From Arthrobacter sp. ISL-65 (GTDB taxonomy: Bacteria; Actinomycetota; Actinomycetes; Actinomycetales; Micrococcaceae), in contig NZ_JAGGPN010000039.1 in the NCBI RefSeq assembly GCF_018613795.1, positions 42,197 to 106,196 of the forward strand: a stretch of DNA of 64,000 nt, written 5' to 3'. The position numbers and the translations under genes are program-made. This document shows, one piece after another, positions 23,653-31,819 of the stretch. The notes beneath the pieces were generated by a model. The model saw only the letters and a program-made list of their open reading frames with translations, was not told the DNA's origin and did no database searches. Within the stretch, counting starts at the first letter, position 1. Every line of letters begins with the position of its first letter.

Positions 23653-24879
23653 GTGGGGCCGGACGACGACAGAGAGCAGGCGGAAGCGCGGCTGCGGGAC
23701 TTTCGGCGGGCGAGCATTATGCACGTCGATATGGACGCGTTTTTTGTCTCGGTAGAACTGCGCGCCCGCCCTGATCTGCGTGGCCGGCCGGTTATCGTGG
23801 GTTTTCCGGCGGAGCGTTCCGTTGTGCTGTCTGCTTCGTACGAGGCACGCAGGTTCGGCGTGAAGTCGGCGATGCCCATGGCCGTGGCCCAGAGGCTGTG
23901 TCCGCAGGCCGTCATCATCGAGCCCAGGCACAAGCTGTACTACGAAGTGTCCGGCCAGCTGATGGGCATATTCGAGTCGATCACGGAGCTCGTTGAGCCG
24001 CTCAGTGTCGACGAGGCATTCCTTGACGTCGGAGGGGCGATCCGCAGGCTTGGTCCGCCGAGTGAAATAGGGCAGTTGATCCGGAGGAGGGTCGCCAGCG
24101 AACTGGGCATCACGGCGTCCGTGGGGATCGCCGCCAGCAAGTTTGTGGCCAAGATCGCTTCCACCCGGTGCAAGCCGGATGGGCTGCTGCTCATCCGGCC
24201 GGAGCAGACCGTCCCGTATCTTCACAGCCTTCCGGTCAATGCCCTGTGGGGTGTCGGAGGCAAGACGGCGGAAGTGTTGGCCCGCCTGGGAATCCGTACC
24301 GTGGCGGATGTCGCCGCGACGCCGGTCTCCTCGCTCAAGAAGGTGCTGGGCGCCACCGGCGAACACGTCCACCGGCTCTCCTGGGGTATCGACAGCCGGA
24401 CGGTCACTCCGGTGCGGGTAGAAAAGAGCATCGGAGCGGAGGGAACGTTCGCCTCGGACACGGCGGACGATGCCCTGCTGCACCGGGAGCTGCTGCGACT
24501 GTCGCACCGCACTGCCGAGCGGCTGCGCTCTTCCGGGTTGGTGGCCCGGACTGTGGCGCTCAAGCTGAGGTACGCCGATTTCTCCACGGTGACCCGAAGC
24601 CGCACGGTCCACGCGCCACTGGACAGCGCGCAGCTCATCTATGCCGTGGCCATCCAGCTGCTGGAGTCACTGGGCAGCCGGCCCCTGACGGTCCGGCTGG
24701 TTGGTGTGCGTGCGGAGCAGCTGGAAGCGGCCGCGCAGACCTCCCTTCAGCTGAGCCTGGACAGGCGCGATGACAACTGGAGGGCCGCTGAACAGGCACT
24801 TGACAAGGTGGCGGAGAAGTTCGGCAGCAAGTCCGTGCTTCCGGCCCGGCTGCTTGAGCCGGGAAGCGGCAACCCCTAA
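23653..24879 (+). CDS. dinB: DNA polymerase IV (Y family)
   Basis: 408 residues from GTG 23653. A low-fidelity translesion polymerase that extends past damaged bases. The palm motif VDMDAFFVSVE holds the first catalytic Asp (Asp26), and SVDEAF gives Asp120 and Glu121. The helix-hairpin-helix thumb (ALWGVGGKTAEVLARLGIRTVADVA) and the little-finger domain (VALKLRYADFSTVTRSRTV) are complete. There is no obvious C-terminal beta-clamp motif beyond the final 20 residues (SVLPARLLEPG). Divergent from the lipoprotein gene. The predicted mRNA is leaderless. SOS control is not supported by the sequence I can see. Confidence 0.95.
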   Translation: MGPDDDREQAEARLRDFRRASIMHVDMDAFFVSVELRARPDLRGRPVIVGFPAERSVVLSASYEARRFGVKSAMPMAVAQRLCPQAVIIEPRHKLYYEVSGQLMGIFESITELVEPLSVDEAFLDVGGAIRRLGPPSEIGQLIRRRVASELGITASVGIAASKFVAKIASTRCKPDGLLLIRPEQTVPYLHSLPVNALWGVGGKTAEVLARLGIRTVADVAATPVSSLKKVLGATGEHVHRLSWGIDSRTVTPVRVEKSIGAEGTFASDTADDALLHRELLRLSHRTAERLRSSGLVARTVALKLRYADFSTVTRSRTVHAPLDSAQLIYAVAIQLLESLGSRPLTVRLVGVRAEQLEAAAQTSLQLSLDRRDDNWRAAEQALDKVAEKFGSKSVLPARLLEPGSGNP

Positions 24880-25194
24880 CGTGATTCCGGCGACACCCGT
24901 GGGGCGGGAAACCGTGTTCATGGCCGGAGAACAGTGTCAGGTCAAGGCCCGGGCAGTGTTGCCGCCCGTGAACAGCATCTTTCAGAACAGCGCCCAACAA
25001 ACTATCCTTATAGATACAAAGATTTCGAACGTCTGGACATGTGTGGATCACCTGACCCGCTGCGTCAGTATGCTTGAATCCCTGGATCTGCCGAGGTTGG
25101 CGGCCCGGGAACCTGGATGGCATGCCGGTCGTTGACGGGGCAGGAACAAACGGTTCCGGCCTGTCTGGACGTTGGCCTACTTAAGGAGGTCGTG
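24880..25194. other. Intergenic region upstream of the DUF3040 gene
   Basis: 315 bp without a credible gene. An AT-rich island at about 25005-25030 (ACTATCCTTATAGATACAAA) is the most likely promoter, though no well-spaced -35/-10 pair stands out. A TCGAAC at 25025-25030 resembles half a LexA box without its partner half. Confidence 0.4.
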
Positions 25195-25566
25195 ATGCCG
25201 CTCTCGGAGCACGAACAGAAGCTGCTCGAGCAACTCGAGAGGCAACTGCATGAGGACGATCCCAAGTTTGCCAATTCCATGGGCTCGGATCCCGGCCGTA
25301 GCTGGTCCACCCGGCACATTGTGATTGGCGTACTGGCCACGCTGGCCGGGGTGCTGCTCCTCCTGGTGGGTGTCTCCCTCCAGAACATATTTGTAGGGGT
25401 CCTCGGGTTCGTCGTCATGGGTGCCGGAGTTTACTTTGCCACGATGCGCAGCGTTGCGGCCGGCAAAGCGAAGGCCGGCGGGCATGGCCGGAAGTCGAAG
25501 AGTAAGAGCTCTTTTATGAACAGCCTTGAGGAACGATGGGATGAAAGGCGCCGCGGGGAGTCCTGA
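25195..25566 (+). CDS. DUF3040 membrane protein
   Basis: 123 residues from ATG 25195 with AAGGAGG upstream; the longer frame from 25117 is rejected on that basis. The N-terminus MPLSEHEQKLLEQLERQL is the DUF3040 signature. Two membrane segments follow (IVIGVLATLAGVLLLLVGVSL and IFVGVLGFVVMGAGVYFATM), then a basic Lys/Arg/Gly-rich tail. The family is restricted to actinobacteria and sits just upstream of the mraZ-dcw cluster, as with Rv2169c in mycobacteria. Function unknown; the conserved neighbourhood hints at envelope or division work. A terminator follows about 90 bp after the stop. Confidence 0.9.
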   Translation: MPLSEHEQKLLEQLERQLHEDDPKFANSMGSDPGRSWSTRHIVIGVLATLAGVLLLLVGVSLQNIFVGVLGFVVMGAGVYFATMRSVAAGKAKAGGHGRKSKSKSSFMNSLEERWDERRRGES

Positions 25567-25658
25567 GCCCGCGCTCCACTTCCCGCCACCTCCACTTCGC
25601 ACCACCCTCCATATCGCACCACCGGGTCCATCCCCGGCTGGGCGCCAAATAGTCCAGG

Positions 25659-25680
25659 ATGACCCGCTGCGGCGGGTCAT
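25659..25680 (+). terminator. Terminator after the DUF3040 gene
   Basis: A perfect 9-bp stem (ATGACCCGC, loop TGCG, GCGGGTCAT) followed by TCTGCTTT. The gap between it and the mraZ promoter (25681-25852) shows no gene or strong motif. Confidence 0.75.
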
Positions 25681-25852
25681 TCTGCTTTAACCCGCGGAAC
25701 TGCTGCCCGGAGCCGATGTTCCAGGGCTAATGCCGCCGCGGCCGCCCCCGCGGGACCGGCGCAATTTCCCTCCACTTTCCGCCCCCGGCCAAAATCCCCG
25801 CCAATCCGCGGAAATATGTTTGTCCCAGCAGCAGAGAATTGCCCGCGTCGCG

Positions 25853-25902
25853 TTGACTGTGGGGAGAAGTGGAGTAAAGTGGAGCGCGTAAGAGGGTAGT
25901 GG
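25853..25902 (+). promoter_or_regulatory. mraZ promoter with in-phase MraZ boxes
   Basis: TTGACT (25853-25858) and TAAAGT (25875-25880) form a promoter with a 16-bp spacer. GTGG boxes start at 25859, 25869, 25879 and 25899, all multiples of 10 bp apart, with one slot (25889) skipped. MraZ of other bacteria binds TGGGN repeats every 10 bp upstream of its own gene, so this is a likely autorepression site lying in the spacer and over the -10. Confidence 0.75.
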
Positions 25903-25948
25903 CAGCGCGGGGGTTGTTCGGCTTCTGACGGCAGACGGGCGGTGGGAC

Positions 25949-26377
25949 GTGTTCCTTGGGACACACTCGCCGCGTCTTGACGAAAAGGGCAGGATCATTC
26001 TTCCCGCCAAGTTCCGTGAGGAGCTTGCCGGCGGACTTGTTCTCACGCGAGGCCAGGAGCGCTGCATCTACGTCTTCAGCGAGCAGGAATTCGCGAGGGT
26101 ACACGAGCAGATCCGGGAGGCTCCGATCTCCAACAAGTCGGCTCGTGACTACATCCGGGTTTTTCTCTCTGGAGCCTCGGACGAGGTACCTGACAAGCAG
26201 GGGCGCGTGACCATACCTCCCGCGCTCCGGGAGTATGCAGGGCTCGGCAGGGAGTTGGCCGTTATTGGGGCCGGCACCCGCGCGGAGATCTGGGATGCCC
26301 AGGCCTGGAATGAGTACCTGGCGGAGAAGGAAACCTCCTTCTCCGAAACTGACAACCCCATCGCCGGCATCCTTTAG
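25949..26377 (+). CDS. mraZ: Transcriptional regulator MraZ
   Basis: 142 residues from GTG 25949. Two AbrB-like swapped-hairpin repeats are visible: MFLGTHSPRLDEKGRIILPAKFRE and, about 80 residues later, SDEVPDKQGRVTIPPALREYAGL. In other bacteria MraZ forms a ring and represses the dcw operon by binding direct repeats upstream of its own gene. Four GTGG boxes at 10-bp phase lie 50-90 bp upstream here. It opens the division and cell-wall cluster, with 160 bp before rsmH. Confidence 0.97.
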   Translation: MFLGTHSPRLDEKGRIILPAKFREELAGGLVLTRGQERCIYVFSEQEFARVHEQIREAPISNKSARDYIRVFLSGASDEVPDKQGRVTIPPALREYAGLGRELAVIGAGTRAEIWDAQAWNEYLAEKETSFSETDNPIAGIL

Positions 26378-26537
26378 GCCGGCCCGAACCCGTATCCGTT
26401 TCTTGGACGAGATCTCCAGCCGCCCATCCCTGCCGACTACCTGGCTCACTTCCCCGGAGCCAGGCAGCCAAGGGGATAGGCGCGGATGGGGATCTGGCCC
26501 AAGAAACCACCCGAGGCGCTCAAGGAAGGACGAAGGC

Positions 26538-27536
26538 ATGACAGAACCCGACCAGCCGAAGCCTACGTCCGAACGCCATGTACCGGTCCTGAAGGACCGG
26601 TGCATCAATCTTTTGGCGCCCGGATTCGAGGCGGCACGCCTGCGCGGTGAGACTCCGGTGGCCATTGATGCCACGCTCGGCATGGGCGGGCACTCCGAAG
26701 CCATGCTCCAGCGCTTTCCTGACCTGCACCTCGTGGGCATCGACCGTGACGAAGAAGCCCTGGCGTTGGCCGGGGAGCGGCTCAAGCCCTTCGCGGCCCG
26801 CACGGACCTGGTTCACGCTGTTTACGACGAAATCGCCGAGGTGCTTGAGGACCTCGGCATTCCCGAGGTCCACGGCATCCTGATGGACCTGGGGGTGTCG
26901 TCCCTGCAGCTCGACGAGCGAGAACGCGGTTTCGCCTATTCCTTTGACGCGCCCCTGGACATGCGGATGGACACCAGCCGCGGCCAGACAGCGGCGGACG
27001 TCGTTAACAACTACAGCGAAGAGGATCTGGTCAGGATCATCCGCAAGTGGGGTGAGGAAAAGTTCGCGGGGCGCATCGCCAACAGGATCGTTGCCGCCCG
27101 GGCAGCGAAGCCGTTCGCCACCACGGGGGAACTCGTCGAGCAGATCAGGGCGGTGGTTCCGGCTGCCGCAGCCAAGTCCGGCGGACATCCGGCCAAGCGC
27201 ACCTTCCAGGCGCTGCGCATCGAGGTCAACGAGGAACTCGAAGTCCTCGAACGTGCCGTTCCGGCGGCGGTGGATGCCATCGCGCTTGGCGGCCGGATCG
27301 TCGTGATGTCCTACCACTCCCTGGAAGACAAGATCGTCAAGGGCGTTTTCCAGGCCGGCTCCAAATCATCAGCGCCGCTCGGCTTCCCGGTGGAGCTTGA
27401 AGAACACAAGGCCGAACTCAAGACCCTGACCAAAGGCACCGAGGTGCCTACCGCCGTCGAGATCGCAGAGAATTCGCGCGCAGCATCAGCCCGGCTGCGC
27501 GCAGTGGAACGCATCAGAGCCAGGAGAGCAAAATGA
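26538..27536 (+). CDS. rsmH: 16S rRNA (cytosine1402-N4)-methyltransferase RsmH
   Basis: 332 residues from ATG 26538; the frame opens 300 bp earlier, but that part has no coding character. It methylates N4 of C1402 in the 16S decoding centre using S-adenosylmethionine. The family start HVPVLKDRCINLL and the SAM-binding DATLGMGGHSEAML are present, followed by LMDLGVSSLQLD and, near the end, MSYHSLEDKIVK. The stop overlaps the ftsL-like ATG by 4 bp (ATGA), so the two are coupled. GAAGG precedes the start. Confidence 0.97.
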   Translation: MTEPDQPKPTSERHVPVLKDRCINLLAPGFEAARLRGETPVAIDATLGMGGHSEAMLQRFPDLHLVGIDRDEEALALAGERLKPFAARTDLVHAVYDEIAEVLEDLGIPEVHGILMDLGVSSLQLDERERGFAYSFDAPLDMRMDTSRGQTAADVVNNYSEEDLVRIIRKWGEEKFAGRIANRIVAARAAKPFATTGELVEQIRAVVPAAAAKSGGHPAKRTFQALRIEVNEELEVLERAVPAAVDAIALGGRIVVMSYHSLEDKIVKGVFQAGSKSSAPLGFPVELEEHKAELKTLTKGTEVPTAVEIAENSRAASARLRAVERIRARRAK

Positions 27537-28198
27537 GCACCGCAGCTGCCAGGAACCTCGCCCTTCCGTCCGGCCCGAGCGTCCATGACATAGAGGCCGG
27601 GCTTCCGGGTTCGGCCCGCAAGGCGCGCACCCCGCTGTCCTTGGTCCGGTCCGCACCGAAAAAGCGCCGCGCGCCCTTCGTTGTTCTCTGCTTCGGCATG
27701 CTGGCGTCCGCGCTGATCGCCGTACTGGTGCTCAACATCTCTGTTTCCACAGCGCAGTACCAGTTGGTCAAGCTTCGTGCCGAGCAGACGGCGCTCACTA
27801 AGCAGAACCAGGATCTGACACAGCAGGTGCAAAACTTTGAGGCTCCCCAGAATCTGGCTGCCAAGGCCGCAGAATTGGGAATGGTTGCTTCCACCGGCAA
27901 GGGACAGGTTGATCTTTCCACGCTGACCGTGAGCGGGGAGGCCAAGCCGGCGGTCAAGGGAGACTCGGCAGGAGCGGTGATCGCTGCCCCTGCCGTCCCG
28001 GGTCAGCTGAACGTGGTCCCGCCCGCCAGCTCGGGCGAGCCGCTGGAAAGCAGGGCGCCCGCTGCCGGTGAAACAGCAGTTGACCAGCCGGAGGCCCCGG
28101 CTGCTGCGAAGCCGGCCGAGCCGGCGGCTGCGGCCAAGCCCGCGGCCCTCAACGGGGGCACCATTCCGGCGCCGGAGCAAAGGACGCCGGGGCAGTAG
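27533..28198 (+). CDS. ftsL: FtsL-like division protein
   Basis: 221 residues with the bitopic layout of FtsL: a cytoplasmic N-terminus of about 45 residues, one membrane segment (FVVLCFGMLASALIAVLVLN), and a short coiled coil (VKLRAEQTALTKQNQDLTQQVQNFEAP). A motif LAAKAAELGMV typical of the FtsL/DivIC group follows. The last 90 residues are Ala/Pro/Glu-rich and longer than in classical FtsL. FtsL joins FtsQ and FtsB in the septal complex that activates FtsW-FtsI. Position between rsmH and ftsI is canonical. Sequence identity in this family is low, so the call rests on topology and context. Confidence 0.85.
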   Translation: MSTAAARNLALPSGPSVHDIEAGLPGSARKARTPLSLVRSAPKKRRAPFVVLCFGMLASALIAVLVLNISVSTAQYQLVKLRAEQTALTKQNQDLTQQVQNFEAPQNLAAKAAELGMVASTGKGQVDLSTLTVSGEAKPAVKGDSAGAVIAAPAVPGQLNVVPPASSGEPLESRAPAAGETAVDQPEAPAAAKPAEPAAAAKPAALNGGTIPAPEQRTPGQ

Positions 28199-28242
28199 GG
28201 CACGAACAGGCGGCTGGTAGCCGGCATGGCAAGCAGTAGGGG

Positions 28243-30051
28243 ATGAGCGTGGCGCAAGGCAAGAGCAATGCAAGCAAGAAGAAGGCTGCTAACGCCACGA
28301 AGAGGCTCCGCCTCGGACTCAGCATCATGCTTGCACTGCTGGTGGTTGTCGGCGGAAAGCTCTTCCTGGTGCAGGGACTGGACGTCGGCGGCATGGCTGA
28401 AGCTGCCCTGGACAACCGGCTGCGCCCCACCGTGCTGCCGGCCGAGCGCGGCAGCATCCTGGACGCCAGCGGAACAGTGCTGGCGAACAGCGTGATCCGC
28501 TACAACATCACTGTTGACCAGTCTGTAAACACCAAGACCGAATCCTTCAAGCGCCTTGAAAAGGTGAACGGCAAGGACGAACTCGTCACCGTGTCGCGAG
28601 ACCAGGGGATCGCCGAGCTTGCTGCCGTCCTTGGCATGGACACCGAGGACGTGCGGAAATCCGTCACCGGAACCAGGACCTACTACATCGTGGCCAAGGA
28701 CCTCCGGCCCGACGTCGAAAACCGGGTCTCGGAACTGCAGATCCCGGGTATTTTCTCCGAGGGAACCAGCAAGCGCGTCTACCCGAACGGCTCGGTGGCC
28801 GGCGGCATTGTGGGCTTCCTTGAGAACGGCACCAGCGGCCAGGCCGGCCTCGAGCAGACCCAGGACGAAATACTGCGCGGCACTGCGGGCAAGCGCGTGT
28901 TCGAAATCGGCGCCGACGGCCTTCGTATTCCCGTGGGCATCGATGAACTGACGCCCGCGCAGGACGGCAAGGACGTCAAACTCACGCTGAACTCCGACCT
29001 CCAGTACTTCGCCCAGCAGGCCATCCAGACCCAGGCGGACAAGCTCAGCGCCGAGTGGGGGGTCATCATCGTCTCGGACGTGAAGACCGGCAACATCATC
29101 GCGATGGCCGACACCAATACGCCCGACCCCAACGACCCCGGCAAGGTGGCAGCCAAGGACCGTGGCGTCCGCTCCGTTACCGCCGCTTACGAGCCCGGGT
29201 CAGTGGAAAAGATGATCACCGCCGCCGCGGTCATCGAAGAAGGCAAGGCCAAACCACTGGACACGTTCGTTATCCCGCCGTCGCTGGTGGTGGACGGCCA
29301 GCAATTTGATGATTCCTTTTCCCATGGGACCGAGAAGCGGACACTGGCGGGCATCCTGGGCTGGTCCATGAACACGGGCACCGTGATGGCAGGCCAGCGC
29401 CTCAGCAAAGATCAGCGGCACGACTGGCTGCAGAAGTTCGGAATCGGTGAGGCACCGGAGATCGGCCTGCCGGCCGAGGCGAAGGGCATCCTGACCCCGG
29501 CCGACCAGTGGGACGGCCGCCAGCAGTACACGGTGCTGTTCGGGCAGGGTGTCTCGCAGTCGACACTCCAGACGGTCCGCGCCTACCAGTCGATCGCCAA
29601 TGACGGTGTGATGCTGCAGCCGCGGCTCATCGACAGCTACATCAGCCCGGACGGAGCCGAGGAAAAGGTGGCGGCCAAGCCGTCCCGCAGGGTGGTCTCG
29701 GAGCAGACGGCGCAGCAGGTGAGGGACATCCTCGAAAGTGCAGTCACCGAGGGCCAGATCAAGGAGGCCGCGATCGACGGCTACCGGGTCGGGGCCAAGA
29801 CCGGTACCTCGCAATCGCCCTGCGACGACGGGACCGCAGGCTTCTGCGGGTACACTGCCTCGATGGTGGGGATGGCGCCGATGGACGATCCGCGGTTTAT
29901 TGTGGAGGTGGTCCTGCAGCGTCCCAAGGGGTCCATTTACGGGATCACCAACGGGCCCGTGTTCCGCTCGGTCATGAGCCAGGCACTGCGGACGTACAAC
30001 GTTCCGCCGTCCAAGGGCACGCCCGTCAGGCTGCCCCAGTTCGCTAAGTGA
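28243..30051 (+). CDS. ftsI: Septal peptidoglycan transpeptidase FtsI (PBP3 class)
   Basis: 602 residues. A short cytoplasmic tail and one membrane segment (LGLSIMLALLVVVGGKLFLV) anchor a pedestal domain (DNRLRPTVLPAERGSILD) and a C-terminal transpeptidase domain. The active-site motifs are SVEK (Ser320, Lys323), SMN (Ser375-Asn377) and KTGTS (from Lys519). It cross-links septal peptidoglycan as partner of FtsW. No PASTA domain is present at its C-terminus. It lies 45 bp after the ftsL-like gene. The stop codon sits inside a short tandem repeat. Confidence 0.96.
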   Translation: MSVAQGKSNASKKKAANATKRLRLGLSIMLALLVVVGGKLFLVQGLDVGGMAEAALDNRLRPTVLPAERGSILDASGTVLANSVIRYNITVDQSVNTKTESFKRLEKVNGKDELVTVSRDQGIAELAAVLGMDTEDVRKSVTGTRTYYIVAKDLRPDVENRVSELQIPGIFSEGTSKRVYPNGSVAGGIVGFLENGTSGQAGLEQTQDEILRGTAGKRVFEIGADGLRIPVGIDELTPAQDGKDVKLTLNSDLQYFAQQAIQTQADKLSAEWGVIIVSDVKTGNIIAMADTNTPDPNDPGKVAAKDRGVRSVTAAYEPGSVEKMITAAAVIEEGKAKPLDTFVIPPSLVVDGQQFDDSFSHGTEKRTLAGILGWSMNTGTVMAGQRLSKDQRHDWLQKFGIGEAPEIGLPAEAKGILTPADQWDGRQQYTVLFGQGVSQSTLQTVRAYQSIANDGVMLQPRLIDSYISPDGAEEKVAAKPSRRVVSEQTAQQVRDILESAVTEGQIKEAAIDGYRVGAKTGTSQSPCDDGTAGFCGYTASMVGMAPMDDPRFIVEVVLQRPKGSIYGITNGPVFRSVMSQALRTYNVPPSKGTPVRLPQFAK

Positions 30052-30086
30052 CCAGTACGCCGCATAACGCAGTACGCCAAGTAACG
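30037..30086 (+). repeat. 16-17-bp tandem repeat spanning the ftsI stop codon
   Basis: Units CAGTTCGCTAAGTGAC (30037-30052, containing the ftsI stop), CAGTACGCCGCATAACG (30053-30069) and CAGTACGCCAAGTAACG (30070-30086). The array looks like duplication of the gene's last codons into the ftsI-murE gap. Confidence 0.75.
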
Positions 30087-30166
30087 CCCGCCAAGAAAGA
30101 CCGCGGTGCACCTGAACAAACAGTTCTGTCGTGTCCGTTGGTCCGCTAGCACCAACGGAGATTGAG

Positions 30167-31813
30167 TTGTCACAGCAGCATGACCCCGGCACTGCCGACG
30201 CCCCGGAGGGGCCGGCATCCAAGAGCGGCTTCCGGCCCGCCGCCGTCGCCGCCGTCGAACTGGGTGTCATCGGCCAGTCAGTGGGAGTTCCGGTGCCGCG
30301 GGCCTCTGAGTCCGTTCAGGTCACCGGCGTCTCGCTCGACTCCCGGTCCGTGGAACGGGGAGACCTGTACGTTGCCCTGCCGGGGGCGGCGCGGCACGGT
30401 GCCGATTTTGCCGCGACGGCGATCGAGTCAGGCGCGGCTGCGGTACTGACGGACGACGCCGGCGCGCGGCTTCTTGCCGTCGGCTCGGACCTCGCTGTGC
30501 CCGTACTTGTGGTGGCGGAGCCCCGCAGCGTGGTGGGCCGCCTGTCCAGGCTGATCTACCGGAGCCAGGACGCCGACCTCCCAGGCCCCTCGATGTTCGG
30601 GGTGACCGGCACCAACGGAAAAACCACCACCACGTACTTCATCAACGCCCTGCTGCAGGCGATGGGCAAGAAGACCGGACTCATCGGCACCATCGAGATC
30701 CTGGCCGGCGGGGACCCGATTCCCAGCCTCCTGACCACCCCGGAATCCACCGATGTCCACGCCCTGCTTGCCCTCATGCGGGAACGCGGCCTTGACGCCG
30801 CATCCATGGAGGTCTCCTCGCACGCGGTGTCCTTCCGCCGCGTCGACGGCGTGGTCTTCGACGTCGTCGGATTCACCAACCTCACCCAGGACCACCTGGA
30901 CCTGCACGGCACCATGGAGGAGTACTACCGGACCAAAGCGGAGCTGTTCACCGCTGAACGCGCCCGTGCCGCCGTCGTGACGGTCGACGACGAGTGGGGA
31001 CGCCGGCTTGCCGCTGAGACTGAGCTTCCGGTCACCACGCTGGCCACCATCGAGCCCAGTAGTGGGCCAGTGGCTGATTGGACCGTCACCGCCCCGAAGC
31101 CCCGCGGCCTCGGTACGGAATTCACCCTCCGAGGCCGGAACGGCACCGAACTCCGCGTGCACACCGGGCTGCCAGGCGCGTTCAATGTCTCCAACGCGGC
31201 GTTGGCCCTGACCATGGTGCTTGCCGGCGGGGCAGACCCCGCCGAAGTGCAGGCAGCCCTCGATGGCCGGGATCCGTTCAGCGTGGCAGTGCCCGGCCGC
31301 ATGCAGCTGGTCTCCAGCCGACCGGCCGCCGTCGTCGACTTCGCGCACAACACTGATGCACTGGCACGCGCCCTGGAGGCCGTCCGGTCCCCTGAGCCCG
31401 CGTCCAAGGTGATAGTGGTTTTCGGTGCCACCGGCCAGCGCGACCAGGGCAAGCGCCCTTCCATGGGCGCGACCGCAGCCCGGCTCGCCGACGTCGTGAT
31501 CGTCAGCGATGACGACCCCCACGATGAGGACGCCGCGGCGATCCGCGCGGAAGTGCTGGTGGGTGCGACGGACGCCAAGGAAGCCGAGCAGCTCGACTGC
31601 AAAATCGTGGAAGTTTTCCCCCGCGATGCTGCCATCCGTGAGGCCGTCAACCTGGCGGCTCCGGAGGACACCATCCTGATTGCGGGGCGCGGGCACGAAG
31701 TGTGGCAGGAGGTCAAAGGAGAGAACCTTGCCCTCGACGACAGGGTGGAACTACGGAACGCCTTGACGGCACGAGGATTCACCGTTCTCCAAGACGACGG
31801 GATAGAGTCCTAG
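30167..31813 (+). CDS. murE: UDP-MurNAc-dipeptide ligase MurE (probably L-lysine adding)
   Basis: 548 residues from TTG 30167, chosen because CGGAG lies 6 bp upstream; a GTG at 30131 in the same frame has no ribosome-binding site. It adds the third amino acid of the peptidoglycan stem. The ATP-binding GVTGTNGKTTTTYF and the central SHAVSFRRVDGVVFD are typical. The substrate-pocket motif, DNPR in diaminopimelate-type MurE, is DDDPHDED here (Asp448-Pro451-His452), so lysine is the likely substrate. That fits the L-lysine peptidoglycan of Micrococcaceae. It is followed 6 bp later by murF. Confidence 0.94.
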   Translation: MSQQHDPGTADAPEGPASKSGFRPAAVAAVELGVIGQSVGVPVPRASESVQVTGVSLDSRSVERGDLYVALPGAARHGADFAATAIESGAAAVLTDDAGARLLAVGSDLAVPVLVVAEPRSVVGRLSRLIYRSQDADLPGPSMFGVTGTNGKTTTTYFINALLQAMGKKTGLIGTIEILAGGDPIPSLLTTPESTDVHALLALMRERGLDAASMEVSSHAVSFRRVDGVVFDVVGFTNLTQDHLDLHGTMEEYYRTKAELFTAERARAAVVTVDDEWGRRLAAETELPVTTLATIEPSSGPVADWTVTAPKPRGLGTEFTLRGRNGTELRVHTGLPGAFNVSNAALALTMVLAGGADPAEVQAALDGRDPFSVAVPGRMQLVSSRPAAVVDFAHNTDALARALEAVRSPEPASKVIVVFGATGQRDQGKRPSMGATAARLADVVIVSDDDPHDEDAAAIRAEVLVGATDAKEAEQLDCKIVEVFPRDAAIREAVNLAAPEDTILIAGRGHEVWQEVKGENLALDDRVELRNALTARGFTVLQDDGIES

Positions 31814-31819
31814 ACCGAC

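Noticed and set aside
25025..25044. LexA-box-like TCGAAC downstream of dinB
   Set aside because: Only half of the palindrome is present and it lies after, not before, dinB.
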